DNA of 64,000 nt, from NCBI RefSeq assembly GCF_038096175.1, contig NZ_CP151099.1:2544501-2608500 (forward strand), in the 5' to 3' direction. Of the stretch, positions 26,639-36,004 are shown piece by piece. This stretch comes from Nostoc sp. UHCC 0302. Lineage in GTDB: Bacteria; Cyanobacteriota; Cyanobacteriia; Cyanobacteriales; Nostocaceae. The notes below the pieces were generated by a model. The model did no database searches and was not told the origin of the DNA. It saw only the letters and a program-made list of their open reading frames with translations. Position 1 is the stretch's first letter. Each line of letters starts with the position of its first letter. The translations under genes were made by a program, and so were the position numbers.

Positions 26639-26667
26639 GTAGAGACGTTGCAACGCAACGTCTCTAC
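26639..26667. repeat. GTAGAGACG hairpin repeat within the ABC operon
   Basis: A perfect 13-bp stem (GTAGAGACGTTGC/GCAACGTCTCTAC) with a 3-base loop, sitting in the gap between the two exporter genes. A related copy is at 58105-58133, and the GTAGAGACG core also occurs inside the TACCAATT MITEs. It could stabilise or partly terminate the transcript between the two genes. Confidence 0.75.
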
Positions 26668-26735
26668 ATAGATGAAATCTGTATTGTTCTAAAATCCTTC
26701 AATCCAAAACCCAAAATCTAAAATCCAAAATTGTT

Positions 26736-28523
26736 ATGAGAGGTACAAGTCCAGTTGTTGCATCCGAGGAAAAAACGAGTCAACAACTCTCCACCCTGCA
26801 ACGCTTTTTACAATACTTGCGACCCTATCGCAAAGAAATTCCGTTCGTCTTCACAATAGTATTGATTGGTGCTGCAACTCAAGCAATTGGGCCATTTATA
26901 ATCGGCTGGTCTGTTGATCGCTTGATTGCACAAGGAAATTTACAGGGACTGCTGCTTGTATTAGGATTACTGGGGCTGAACTACGGACTTGGTGTTTGGG
27001 CATTTCGGATTCAAATTCTGCGAGTTGGCTGGATTATGCAGCGGTTGCTAGGTCAACTGCGGCAAGATATTTTTAATAAAATCCAGAGTTTGCCAATCAG
27101 CTTTTTTGATCGCAGCGAAGCAGGCGATTTAATGAGCCGCCTGCTGAATGATGTTAGTACTGTGAATCAGGCGTTTGGGCAAACGGTTTCTCAAATGCTA
27201 GGTAACATATTCGGTTTGGTCGGCATTATCATTGCTATGCTCTCGATCAATCTGCAACTCGGCTTGTTAAGCAACCTAGCTGTGCCACTGATGATTTTTA
27301 CCACAAGCTTGTTCGCGCGTTGGGCAAGAGCTAGATTTCGCGTCACCCGACAGACGATTGGGGAACTTTCCGCCAAATTAGAAGAAGATATTGGCAGTGT
27401 GCGAGAAGCACAGGCATTTAATCGTGTACAGATGAATATCCAAGAATTCGACATTTTGAACGCCGCCAATCGCGATGCAAACGTCGAAGCCGTGGCAATT
27501 ACCGCTGCATTTTTGCCATCTATCGATTTTCTCAACACTCTGGCTACCGCAGCTGTACTAGCCTATGGTGGCTATCTAGCTGTCACAGGAGCAGCAACAG
27601 TAGGTGTAGTAACCTCCTTTTTACTCTACGTTCAGCAATTCTTCCGCCCAATCCAAATTCTCAGCCAGTTTTACACCCAAGCTCAGTCTGCTTTTGCCGG
27701 ATTAGAGCGGATCTTCTTGCTATTGGATGAACCGTCGCAGCTCAATGATGCACCTGATGCAATTGAAATGCCGCCTATTCAAGGTGAAGTCAGATTTGAG
27801 AACGTTAAGTTTGGCTATAACCCAAATCAACTGGTTCTCAAAGGAGTGAATTTGCACGCATATCCGGGACAGATGGTTGCGTTAGTTGGGCAGACCGGTT
27901 CGGGAAAAAGTACAATTATTAACTTGATTTTGCGCTTCTATGATGTCTCTAGTGGTGCAGTCAAAATTGATGGCATTGATGTGCGTAGTGTCACTCAAGC
28001 AAGTCTGCGGCGTCAGATTGGCATTGTCCTGCAAGATAATATTCTGTTTAGCGGTACTGTCGCCGAAAATATTGCCTTTGGCGTGCCATATGCCACCCAA
28101 GCCGATATCGAAGCAGCTGCTCATTTAGCAAATGTGCATGAGTTCATCACCTCGCTGCCACAGGGTTATACAACTCAATTGGGGGAACGCGGTGCGCCCC
28201 TCAGTCAGGGACAGCGACAACTGATCAGCATTGCCCGTGCAGTGTTGATTAATCCTCGAATTCTGATTCTTGATGAAGCGACCAGTAGTATTGATACTCG
28301 CACAGAAGCGCTGGTACAAACTGCGATCGCCCGCTTATTGCAAGGACGTACCAGCTTTGTGATTGCCCACCGTCTCAGCACGGTTACTCAGGCAGATCAA
28401 GTGTTAGTGGTTCAGCAAGGAGAAATTGTCGAGCAAGGCAGCCACGCAGAACTCATCAGTCAACAAGGTGTCTACGCAAACCTATATGCTCTCCAACTAG
28501 GTGCAACAACCACCAGTGTGTAA
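26736..28523 (+). CDS. ABC exporter subunit B (consensus catalytic Glu)
   Basis: The partner half-transporter, 595 residues. The membrane domain covers about 20-330. The ATPase domain has Walker A GQTGSGKST (about 384), signature LSQGQRQL (about 488), Walker B ILILDEATSSID (about 508) with the catalytic Glu, and FVIAHRLSTV with the switch His. The signature has Gln where LSGGQ has Gly. This non-canonical signature faces the partner's Walker A in the heterodimer, so one composite site is canonical and the other is not. The product probably exports lipids or drugs; the sequence does not define the substrate. Confidence 0.93.
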   Translation: MRGTSPVVASEEKTSQQLSTLQRFLQYLRPYRKEIPFVFTIVLIGAATQAIGPFIIGWSVDRLIAQGNLQGLLLVLGLLGLNYGLGVWAFRIQILRVGWIMQRLLGQLRQDIFNKIQSLPISFFDRSEAGDLMSRLLNDVSTVNQAFGQTVSQMLGNIFGLVGIIIAMLSINLQLGLLSNLAVPLMIFTTSLFARWARARFRVTRQTIGELSAKLEEDIGSVREAQAFNRVQMNIQEFDILNAANRDANVEAVAITAAFLPSIDFLNTLATAAVLAYGGYLAVTGAATVGVVTSFLLYVQQFFRPIQILSQFYTQAQSAFAGLERIFLLLDEPSQLNDAPDAIEMPPIQGEVRFENVKFGYNPNQLVLKGVNLHAYPGQMVALVGQTGSGKSTIINLILRFYDVSSGAVKIDGIDVRSVTQASLRRQIGIVLQDNILFSGTVAENIAFGVPYATQADIEAAAHLANVHEFITSLPQGYTTQLGERGAPLSQGQRQLISIARAVLINPRILILDEATSSIDTRTEALVQTAIARLLQGRTSFVIAHRLSTVTQADQVLVVQQGEIVEQGSHAELISQQGVYANLYALQLGATTTSV

Positions 28524-28707
28524 TACTAATTCGTAATTCGTAATACTTCGGCTACCCTTCTCTACGAGACGCTATGCGAACGGCAAGCTCAGGGCATCGC
28601 GCTCAGTACAAGTTCGTAATTCGTAATTAAGAGGCATGAGATTTGATTAATTACTAATTCGTAATTCGTATTTTTTGGGTTGAATTCCTCTTATCTATAT
28701 GTATATC
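28524..28707. other. intergenic with repeated TTCGTAATTCGTAAT
   Basis: The 15-mer TTCGTAATTCGTAAT or a close variant occurs three times (about 28531, 28614 and 28658). A palindromic block (TCTCTACGAGACGCTATGCG, about 28560-28605) sits between the first two. The block resembles the insertion inside the 4747 repeat. Confidence 0.5.
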
Positions 28708-28863
28708 CCAGATTCCGCAATACGGTTCGGTTAAGGGAAGAGACGCGATAAATCGCCGTCTCTACAAAAGACTGATTATTGTAAAGACGGCGATTTATCG
28801 CGTCTTTGTGATCTATAACTTTCATTAAAAAACCTTAACCGAACCGTATTGCCAGATTCCGCA
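28708..28863. repeat. MITE with CAATACGGTTCGGTTAAGG ends and 12-bp flanking repeats
   Basis: Terminal inverted repeats CAATACGGTTCGGTTAAGG (28718-28736) and its complement (28833-28851) enclose a long imperfect hairpin (GACGCGATAAATCGCCGTC and its inverted partner). The 12-mer CCAGATTCCGCA occurs on both sides (28708-28719, 28852-28863). Its last two bases overlap the left inverted repeat, so the true target duplication may be slightly shorter. Confidence 0.75.
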
Positions 28864-28934
28864 GGTGCGATCATAAAAATACTGTATTTTTAAAAAGCAT
28901 ATGTGACGAAATGGAACTAATAGAGCAATATCAA

Positions 28935-30157
28935 TAAGCTAATCGGCACGTAAGTTGCATAATAGAAAGATGAAGACGTTTCAAAGCAAAGATGCCACCA
29001 CCAGCCAAGAACTTTTTAACGCCGTCACAAGTTAGTAAGCTACAACAAGCTCTGAAAGAGAGCGAGCAGCCACACGTCAGGGAAAGAATTCTCATTATTC
29101 TGCTACAGAATGATGGGAAACCACAATACGAGATTGCTAAATTTTTAGGTTGTTCGCATAGAACAGTAGCATATTGGTGTATGCACGGTGATCCTGATAA
29201 TTTGGAAACTCTACATAATAAAAGAGAGGACGAATATTACCGAAAAGCTACGCCTGAATATATTGAACTGTTATTAAAAACTGTTGACCAAGAACCCTCA
29301 GATTTAGGGTATGAATTTGGAAAATGGACAGCAGAGCGACTAGCTACATATTTAACCGAAAAAACAGGAATTGATTTAAGTAGCTCTCAAGTAAGGAGGA
29401 TATTAAAGCGAAAAAAGTATAGCTATATCTGGGCTAAGTATAACCTGGAAGATAAACAAAACCCAATAGAGAGAGCGAAGTTTAAAGAAAAACTTGCTCA
29501 ATATTTATCAATAGCGCGAGAACAGCCAGAGCGTTTGCAGGTATGGTTTTGGACGTTAGCGTAGCGGGCGCGCGTACCCGCGCGACGAGTGGTTTTAGTT
29601 TACGCGTGATTCGTCGCAAGGGTTGGGGTAAAAAAGGAAAACGCAAGAATATTCCAGGACAACGACGTTGTGGTCGAGTAAACGTCATGGGAGCAATTCG
29701 AGAATTAGACCGGAAACGCGTATGCTTTTTTGTAAAAAAGGGAAATGCAGATATTTTTTATGAGCAATTACAACAATTAAATGAACTAATAAAACAAGAG
29801 TGGGTAAGTAAAGGAAATGTGGGTAAAGATTTCTCGAAGTATGGGCCAAAGATAATTTTAATTTTAGACAATGCTAGTTTTCATAAACGCAAAGATATTC
29901 TAGCTAAAATATCCCAAGAGTTCCCGAATTTTATTTTAGAGTTCTTGCCTGCTTATAGCCCTGACTATAACATTATCGAATTAGTTTGGCATTCATGTAA
30001 AGAATATATTGCTCATCGCTTATTTAAATCAGTAGATGAATTACAAACACTGCTAGATAAGTTGTTGAATCAAGGCGAGTTAGTGATTAAGTGGCATCGG
30101 AAAATCAAACATAAAACTAATTTCAGCTATGTTGCAGCTTAAATGCTGATTAGCTTA
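28935..30157 (+). mobile_element. IS630-family insertion sequence, about 1.2 kb
   Basis: Terminal inverted repeats of about 26 bp run inward from TAAGCTAATCGGCACGTAAG at the left and, inverted, TAAGCTAATCAGCATTTAAG at the right. Both end in TA, the IS630/Tc1 target. The single transposase gene is interrupted. The right end stops exactly at the base before the stop codon (30158-30160) of the convergent ada-like gene. A solo end of the same family lies at 23640-23665. Confidence 0.88.
28992..30142 (+). pseudogene. IS630-family transposase interrupted at the catalytic Asp region
   Basis: The first part (28992-29564) has the helix-turn-helix region (QYEIAKFLGCSHRTVAYWCM) and the winged part (SSSQVRRILKRKKYSYIWAK), ending in LQVWFW. 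The second part, in another frame, resumes SGFSLRVIRRKGWGKKGKRK and contains LDNASFHKRKDI (second Asp) and PAYSPDYNIIELVW (catalytic Glu). A 32-bp GC-rich palindromic segment lies between two GACG sequences (29552-29555 and 29584-29587). Removing 32 bp restores one frame of 372 residues. The family DESGF block, with the first catalytic Asp, is lost, so the element cannot move itself. Confidence 0.88.
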
Positions 30158-31033
30158 TTACGAATTAGCCTGAGTGGCTTCCCAGCCAATAATAGTAGTT
30201 TTACGCTCTATCCCCCAGCGATAACCACCCATATCGCCTGATTCACGAATCACCCGATGACATGGAATTAAGTAACCAATGGGATTATTACCTAATGCAT
30301 TACCCACTGCTCTGACAGCATTTGGGTGACCAATTGCTTTAGATAAACCTTTGTAAGTTGTGATGCTCCCGAATGGTATTTTTAGCAGCCCACGCCAGAC
30401 TTGAATTTGAAAGTTAGTTCCTTTAACAAATAAAACTAAAGGTTTACCGCTAGTTAATTTAGAAGTATTAAAAATGCGATCGCAAATTTCTTGAGTTACT
30501 TGCTGATCACGAACAATATCAGCTTTTGTCCACTCCTGATGAAGAATTTGTTCAGCATTTTCTGCATTCATCACATCTAAGAAATGCAGATTACAGATAC
30601 CACGAGATGTTGTAGCAATTAGAGATTTTCCAAAAGTCGTGTCGTGAATGCCATAGTAAATTTGTAAACCAACCCCTCCTGACTTAAATTCACCAGGCGA
30701 CATAGCTTCTAAATTGACAAATAAATCGTGTAAACGCCCCGGACTAGATAAACCTACATCCAACGTTAAATCTAAAAGGCTTTTTGTTTGGGCAATTTTC
30801 GATTTTGCATATTCAACTGTGAGATATTGCAAAAATCGTTTTGGGCTGATACCTGCCCACCTTGTAAATAACCGTTGAAAGTGGTATTCGCCCAAATGCA
30901 CATACTGAGCTACAGTAGCCAAATCGGGTTGACTTAGATGATTTTCTCGCATAAATGCGATCGCTTGGGCAATTCGCTCATAGTCCTCACTACTGTAGAC
31001 ACTTAATTCTTTTATCGGATTTATGTTGGTCAT
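30158..31033 (-). CDS. Ada-like AraC regulator fused to O6-alkylguanine-DNA alkyltransferase
   Basis: A 291-residue protein. The N-terminal AraC-type helix-turn-helix pair (about 18-115: LSQPDLATVAQYVHLGEYHF, then LTVEYAKSKIAQTKSLLDLT) is followed by the methyltransferase domain. The active-site Cys is in IPCHRVI (about 259-265), preceded by GNALGNNPIGYL and followed by GDMGGYRWGIERK. It transfers alkyl groups from O6-alkylguanine to itself and may activate repair genes. It lacks the Ada N-terminal Cys4 domain that senses phosphotriester damage, so its transcriptional trigger is unclear. Its stop codon abuts the IS630 end. Confidence 0.9.
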   Translation of the reverse strand: MTNINPIKELSVYSSEDYERIAQAIAFMRENHLSQPDLATVAQYVHLGEYHFQRLFTRWAGISPKRFLQYLTVEYAKSKIAQTKSLLDLTLDVGLSSPGRLHDLFVNLEAMSPGEFKSGGVGLQIYYGIHDTTFGKSLIATTSRGICNLHFLDVMNAENAEQILHQEWTKADIVRDQQVTQEICDRIFNTSKLTSGKPLVLFVKGTNFQIQVWRGLLKIPFGSITTYKGLSKAIGHPNAVRAVGNALGNNPIGYLIPCHRVIRESGDMGGYRWGIERKTTIIGWEATQANS

Positions 31034-31114
31034 TTAATTACACACCTAACATATACCCCCTCAATTTATCGGTTGTAAAGGTTCAATACCACCCGTTTCT
31101 TGCTATTGATTGCT

Positions 31115-32626
31115 CTATCCCAAAAACAACTTGTATGCTGGGTTCTGATTTTCATCCCAGTAACGATAGCCAAGGTTATCCAGAAATGCTTGCCACTCCT
31201 TCATTTCGTGGGGCGGTACTTGCATCCCTACAACAATTCGCCCGTAGTCAGAGCCGTTGTTGCGGTAGTGAAAAAGGCTAATATTCCAGTCGGGACTCAT
31301 GGAAGCGACGAACTTCATCAATGCGCCGGGACGTTCCGGAAACTCAAAACGGTAGAGTAATTCATTGTGAGCAAGGGGAGAACGTCCGCCAACCATGTGC
31401 CGCAGATGTAATTTTGTCAGTTCATCATCAGTTAAATCAATAGTTTTGAAGCCGCAATCTTCAAAGGTTTCTGCCATTTTTGCTGCATCAGCGCGGTTTT
31501 GAATTTGTACACCCACAAAAATATGGGCTGCTTTTTCATCAGCAATGCGATAGTTAAACTCAGTTAGATTGCGTCTGCCCATACATTCACAAAACTGGCG
31601 CAGACTCCCCTGTTCTTCAGGAATTGTGACTGCAAAAATAGCTTCACGGCGTTCTCCGAACTCTGCCCGTTCTGCCACAAAACGGAGGCGATCAAAATTC
31701 ATATTCGCACCGCAAGCTACAGCAATTAAAGTTTGTCCTTGGATTTGCTCTCGTTCTGCATAGGTTTTAGCCGCTGCGATCGCTAATGCACCCGCTGGTT
31801 CTAAAATTGACCTGGTATCCTCAAACACATCTTTAATCGCGGCACAAGTAGCATCGGTATCAACTAAAATTATCTCATCCACATATTGCTGACATAAACG
31901 GAAAGTTTCTTCACCAACTTCTCGCACCGCCACCCCATCAGCAAATAAGCCCACCTGGGGTAATCGTACACGTTGCCCAGCTTTTAGCGATTGATACATC
32001 GCAGCAGCATCTACAGGTTCAACACCAATAATCTTGATTTCGGGACGCAACCGTTTGACATACGCCCCAATTCCAGAAATCAACCCACCCCCCCCAATTG
32101 CCACAAAAATCGCATGAATAGGTTGCTGGTATTGCCGGAGAATTTCCATCCCGATTGTTCCCTGTCCAGCAATCACCTCTGGATCATCAAAGGGGTGAAT
32201 AAAGGTTAAGCCCTTTTCCGCCTCTAGTTGACGGGCATATGCATAAGCATCATCATAAGTATCCCCATGCAGAACCACCTCTCCCCCTCTGGCTTTCACT
32301 GCATCTATCTTCACTTGAGGGGTAGTTGTCGGCATCACAATAATTGCCCGTGTTCCCAACTTACTAGCACCTAGAGCAACACCTTGGGCATGATTACCAG
32401 CAGACGCCGCAATTACTCCCTGTGCTAGTAAATCCGGCGGCAAATTTGCCATCTTGTTGTAAGCACCCCGCAGCTTAAAGGAAAACACTGACTGCATATC
32501 CTCACGCTTGAGCAGTAGTTTATTATTCAGCCGCTTAGAAAGATTCGGGGCATACTCCAGCGGTGTTTCCTGAGCAACATCATACACACGAGCAGTCAGG
32601 ATTTGTACCAAGTAGTCGCAATACAT
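31115..32626 (-). CDS. ilvA: threonine ammonia-lyase, biosynthetic
   Basis: A PLP enzyme that converts threonine to 2-oxobutanoate, the first step of isoleucine synthesis. The PLP lysine is in SVFSFKLRGAYNKM and the phosphate-binding glycine loop is AIGGGGLISGIGAYVKRL. Two C-terminal ACT-like regulatory domains are seen (about 325-400, EEQGSLRQFCECMGRRNLTE, and about 420-500, ERPGALMKFVASMSPDWNIS), as expected for isoleucine-inhibited forms. The start is set at 32626 (MYCDYLVQIL), giving 503 residues. The longer frame to 32722 adds 32 residues with poor coding character that would overlap the MFS gene. Confidence 0.95.
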   Translation of the reverse strand: MYCDYLVQILTARVYDVAQETPLEYAPNLSKRLNNKLLLKREDMQSVFSFKLRGAYNKMANLPPDLLAQGVIAASAGNHAQGVALGASKLGTRAIIVMPTTTPQVKIDAVKARGGEVVLHGDTYDDAYAYARQLEAEKGLTFIHPFDDPEVIAGQGTIGMEILRQYQQPIHAIFVAIGGGGLISGIGAYVKRLRPEIKIIGVEPVDAAAMYQSLKAGQRVRLPQVGLFADGVAVREVGEETFRLCQQYVDEIILVDTDATCAAIKDVFEDTRSILEPAGALAIAAAKTYAEREQIQGQTLIAVACGANMNFDRLRFVAERAEFGERREAIFAVTIPEEQGSLRQFCECMGRRNLTEFNYRIADEKAAHIFVGVQIQNRADAAKMAETFEDCGFKTIDLTDDELTKLHLRHMVGGRSPLAHNELLYRFEFPERPGALMKFVASMSPDWNISLFHYRNNGSDYGRIVVGMQVPPHEMKEWQAFLDNLGYRYWDENQNPAYKLFLG

Positions 32627-32711
32627 GAGTGTTGGGGTAGCAGATGACGGGTGGAGTCTAATTTTACCGCTACTGGTGTATATGTTTTGCAAATTTTTAA
32701 GGCATTGGGTA

Positions 32712-34325
32712 TTAATGACCAACTGGCGCTTTAACTCCTGCGCCTCCTTTGCCCAGAAATAACAGCAAAGGTAATGAGCAAAGGAACCCTATCCCTACTA
32801 CTCGAAAGCAGTCTGCATAAGATAAAATAGCAGCTTGGGTATCTACTGTTTGACTAATTAAAGCTAATGCTTGTTGTTGCGCTGTTACTGCATCTATACC
32901 TTGACTTTGGAGCGCTCCATTAAGCAAGTCAAGACGCTGATTGGTTTCTGCATCATAAGGACTAAGTTTTGCTAATAGGATAGCCCGATGAAAAGCGTGT
33001 CGTCGGTCAAGCAGAGTAGTCAATAGAGCAATGCCGATACTGCCACCTAATTGTCGAGTCAGGTTGTAGAAACCAGAGCCAGCAGAAACATCTTGTTTGG
33101 GTAGCGGGCCTAAAACTGCCAAACTCAAAGGAAGAAACATCAATACAGTAAAAGCTCCGCGCCATACTAATGGCCAAAATAAATCGTCTGTCCCGGTTTG
33201 TGGGGTAATTTCCGCCAATTGAAACATGACTCCTGATGATCCAACAGCGCCCATTGCAATTAAAAATCGGGCATCGATTATGCTAGACAGTTTGCCTAAT
33301 AAAACCATAACGATCGCAGACGCTAAAGCCCCAGGTGCTAATAATAGTCCTGTCTGGGTTGCTGTAAATTGCAGTATGCTCTGAGCAAAGATCGGTACAG
33401 CAAAGAGTGTGCCATAAAGCCCCATACCTACCACTGCTGAAAGAACACTTCCCGCCGCTAAAGAGCGGTGACGCAAAACTCGCAAATCCACAGCCGGATG
33501 ACCTGTTTTCAGTTCTCGCCAAATAAACAACCCCAAGCCAATGATGCCGAGGATGAACAGAGTGATGATGAAACTAGAGGAAAACCAGTCATCTTGCTCT
33601 CCTTGTTCTAATACAGTTTGTATGCTACCCACAGCCACGATTAAAAACCCAATTCCCCACCAATCAATAGCTTGGTTTTGGGTATTGTTCTTGTCCTTAT
33701 TCTTTGGTAAAAATGCCAAAGACATCGCAACTGCAACGATTCCAAAGGGAATGTTGACAAAGAAAATCCAACGCCAGCCTAAACCATCTACTAAGAATCC
33801 TCCTAAAGTTGGGCCAATTGCTGGGCCAGCAATCACACCCACGCCAAAAACTGCTTGGGCCAAACCTTGTTCGGCCGGGGGAAAAGTCTCGAACAAAATC
33901 GCCTGAGCTTTAGCTAGCAATCCGCCACCGCATAAACCTTGGAGAATTCGAGAAATAATCAGCATCGGTAAGTTGAATGCTAACCCGCACAAAACCGAGG
34001 AAATTGTAAAGCCAATCAGCGAGAAGATAAAGTAGGTTTTGCGCCCAAAGTAATCTCCCAACCATGCAGATAATGGAATTAAGACGACGTTAGCGATCGC
34101 ATATCCGCTAACTACCCAACCCACTTCACTCACAGTCGCACCCAAAGACGCTTGGATGTCAGTGAGCGCTACGTTAACAATACTTGTATCAATTACTTCT
34201 AAGATTGCGCCTAATGAAGCAGTAAAGGCGATCGCCCACTTCAAAGGCCCTTCAATATAACCGCTCTGATTAACACTTACAGGTTTAGTCTTAGTAGGAA
34301 AGGAAGGTTTATTAACGGTAGCCAT
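32712..34325 (-). CDS. DHA2-family MFS multidrug exporter (EmrB/QacA type)
   Basis: A 537-residue, 14-helix drug/proton antiporter. The DHA2 motifs are LEVIDTSIVNVALTDIQASL in helix 1, the motif A loop GDYFGRKTYFIFSLIGF, and the motif C-like VFGVGVIAGPAIGPTLGGFL in helix 5. The EmrB-type C-terminal SYADCFRVVGIGFLCSLPLL is present. It sits in the inner membrane and probably exports amphipathic toxins. A divergent TetR gene and a perfect palindrome lie upstream, so it is probably repressor-controlled. No membrane-fusion (EmrA-like) gene is beside it. Confidence 0.92.
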   Translation of the reverse strand: MATVNKPSFPTKTKPVSVNQSGYIEGPLKWAIAFTASLGAILEVIDTSIVNVALTDIQASLGATVSEVGWVVSGYAIANVVLIPLSAWLGDYFGRKTYFIFSLIGFTISSVLCGLAFNLPMLIISRILQGLCGGGLLAKAQAILFETFPPAEQGLAQAVFGVGVIAGPAIGPTLGGFLVDGLGWRWIFFVNIPFGIVAVAMSLAFLPKNKDKNNTQNQAIDWWGIGFLIVAVGSIQTVLEQGEQDDWFSSSFIITLFILGIIGLGLFIWRELKTGHPAVDLRVLRHRSLAAGSVLSAVVGMGLYGTLFAVPIFAQSILQFTATQTGLLLAPGALASAIVMVLLGKLSSIIDARFLIAMGAVGSSGVMFQLAEITPQTGTDDLFWPLVWRGAFTVLMFLPLSLAVLGPLPKQDVSAGSGFYNLTRQLGGSIGIALLTTLLDRRHAFHRAILLAKLSPYDAETNQRLDLLNGALQSQGIDAVTAQQQALALISQTVDTQAAILSYADCFRVVGIGFLCSLPLLLFLGKGGAGVKAPVGH

Positions 34326-34414
34326 ACATATTCATAACAATATTTTTTTCATAAAACACTTAGATGATTCGGACATAGGCGCAATCGCCCAAGCAAATAT
34401 TAAATTTTATATAC

Positions 34415-34433
34415 ATACGCTACGGTAGCGTAT
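34415..34433. promoter_or_regulatory. palindromic operator between MFS and TetR genes
   Basis: A 19-bp perfect palindrome, ATACGCTACGGTAGCGTAT, with AT-rich flanks that are also partly symmetrical (TTTATATA on each side). It lies 90 bp before the MFS start and 137 bp before the TetR start. Size and position fit a TetR-dimer operator. Confidence 0.75.
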
Positions 34434-34569
34434 CATATATAAATAGTCAAGCCAGTAAAGACGCACTATAGAGAGTCTTAACTGTCTTAGAATGAAACCA
34501 TGCGTTATGTTGTATGTCCTAAGCTAGAAGCAAATAGCTAAGATGATATTGCTTGGGGATGATATTTTT

Positions 34570-35163
34570 ATGAGTAAGCAAATCAATACCCCATCTGGTC
34601 GCCCACGTAGCATCCATGCCGACCAAGCGATTCTCCAAGCGACCTTAGATTTGCTTGCAGAGGTGGGATACCAAAGTATGAGTATAGAAGCGATCGCTTC
34701 TCGTGCAGGGGTTGGAAAAACGACAATTTATCGGCGTTACACCTCAAAAGAGGAACTAGTAGCAGATGCGATAGAAAGTCTTAGGGAAGATTTACCGATC
34801 CCCAACACTGGCAGCTTTTGGGGAGACATGGATATCTTGATCAATCATGTAGCCCAAAAAATAGATAGTCCCCTTGGTCGTCAGACACTTGCCCTAATTA
34901 TTAGTACAGCGTCTAGCAATCCTCAGTTTGCCAAGGTTTACCAGACAAAATACACTAAACTGCGACGTGAAGCCTTTTTTACAGTTTTAGAACGTGCCAA
35001 GTCTAGAGGTGAAATTCATCATGATGCGGACATAGACTTGATTATAGACCTCTTGAGCGGGTCAATATATTACGCACTTGTTTTTAAACCGACAACTGAG
35101 TCAATGGAAACTTATATGCGCCGTACTATAGGCATTCTCTTTCAGGGTATTGGCACAGATTAA
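34570..35163 (+). CDS. TetR/AcrR-family regulator of the MFS exporter
   Basis: A TetR protein of 197 residues from the ATG at 34570 (MSKQINTPSGRPRS); an upstream ATG at 34543 would add nine residues. The helix-turn-helix is ILQATLDLLAEVGYQSMSIE then AIASRAGVGKTTIYRRYTSK. The C-terminal domain (about 80-195) ends YMRRTIGILFQGIGTD and resembles the TetR_C_11-type ligand domain. Divergent orientation and the palindrome at 34415 point to repression of the exporter, relieved by a transported compound. That is inference from layout. Confidence 0.88.
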   Translation: MSKQINTPSGRPRSIHADQAILQATLDLLAEVGYQSMSIEAIASRAGVGKTTIYRRYTSKEELVADAIESLREDLPIPNTGSFWGDMDILINHVAQKIDSPLGRQTLALIISTASSNPQFAKVYQTKYTKLRREAFFTVLERAKSRGEIHHDADIDLIIDLLSGSIYYALVFKPTTESMETYMRRTIGILFQGIGTD

Positions 35164-35438
35164 AAGGCATTATTAATAGATCAAATGGGAGCGTTCAGGG
35201 AATGTTGAACTGCAATAATAGAGAATTTTCAAGCAATCAATTATTTCTTAATTAAACAAGTAGTGAATAAGAATACTGGAACACCTAAAGATGCCCCAGT
35301 ATTCAGAAAATAGATAATTTTGACTCTTTTATCCCTAAAGCATTCCTGGGGATATCTGAAAAATTTGGAATATTGAGTTCCAAAAATTCTCAGATGAGTA
35401 CCGAGTAAAAGTTTAACAGTTACCTAAACTTCAGGAAA

Positions 35439-35642
35439 TTAACCTAAAGAGATGGCTTGTTTAAATCCGTATTGGATTTCATCAGGGGTCAATCCAGGGT
35501 TACCAAATACAACGCCAGCGCCTAAGACAAACAGGTATTTGTTCAGGTCAAAGTTAACATAAGTACCGTAGCTACCACCGCTTACGGTAGCAGATTCTTC
35601 AACTGTGATGTTGGTGAAAAGAGTGTTGTTGATAGCTTGCAT
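35439..35642 (-). CDS. small peptide with double-glycine leader
   Basis: A 67-residue product. The N-terminal 23 residues (MQAINNTLFTNITVEESATV then SGG) have the hydrophilic, acidic leader ending in GG that is cleaved by C39-peptidase ABC exporters in bacteriocin-like and related cyanobacterial peptides. The remaining 44 residues contain LNKYLFVLGAGVVFGNPGL and no cysteine, so no lanthionine or disulfide can form. AGGA lies 9 bases before the ATG. No exporter or modification enzyme gene is next to it. The secretion role is inference. Confidence 0.6.
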   Translation of the reverse strand: MQAINNTLFTNITVEESATVSGGSYGTYVNFDLNKYLFVLGAGVVFGNPGLTPDEIQYGFKQAISLG

Positions 35643-36004
35643 GGTTTTTATTCCTTAGTTAAGATGACTTACTTCGCTACTAGTTGATTGCCTTGTTTGG
35701 GCTACTCAGCTGCTCGCTTGATTAAGAGATTATGTGCAAGCACTTAGGTTAGTCATTTACACTTTATGCAAACTTAATTACCAGATTCAGAAAGCTCAAT
35801 TGCACAATTGTGACAGCCTTAATTCTGAAAAATTCATCCGGCAGAAAAACATCATCTAGCTATTGCTCTTTCATCACCCTCATGTAATGAATAATAAGTG
35901 GAGTATCGTAAACTCCTTGCTGGACTATATTTGAGTTTGAAACAAAAGCAAGGTAACAGAATCATGTCATTGAAGAAGAATTCTGACTTCTGAATTCTCA
36001 CTCC

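Noticed and set aside
32627-32722. 32-codon N-terminal extension of ilvA
   Set aside because: The 503-residue form matches the family, and the extension would overlap the upstream MFS gene.
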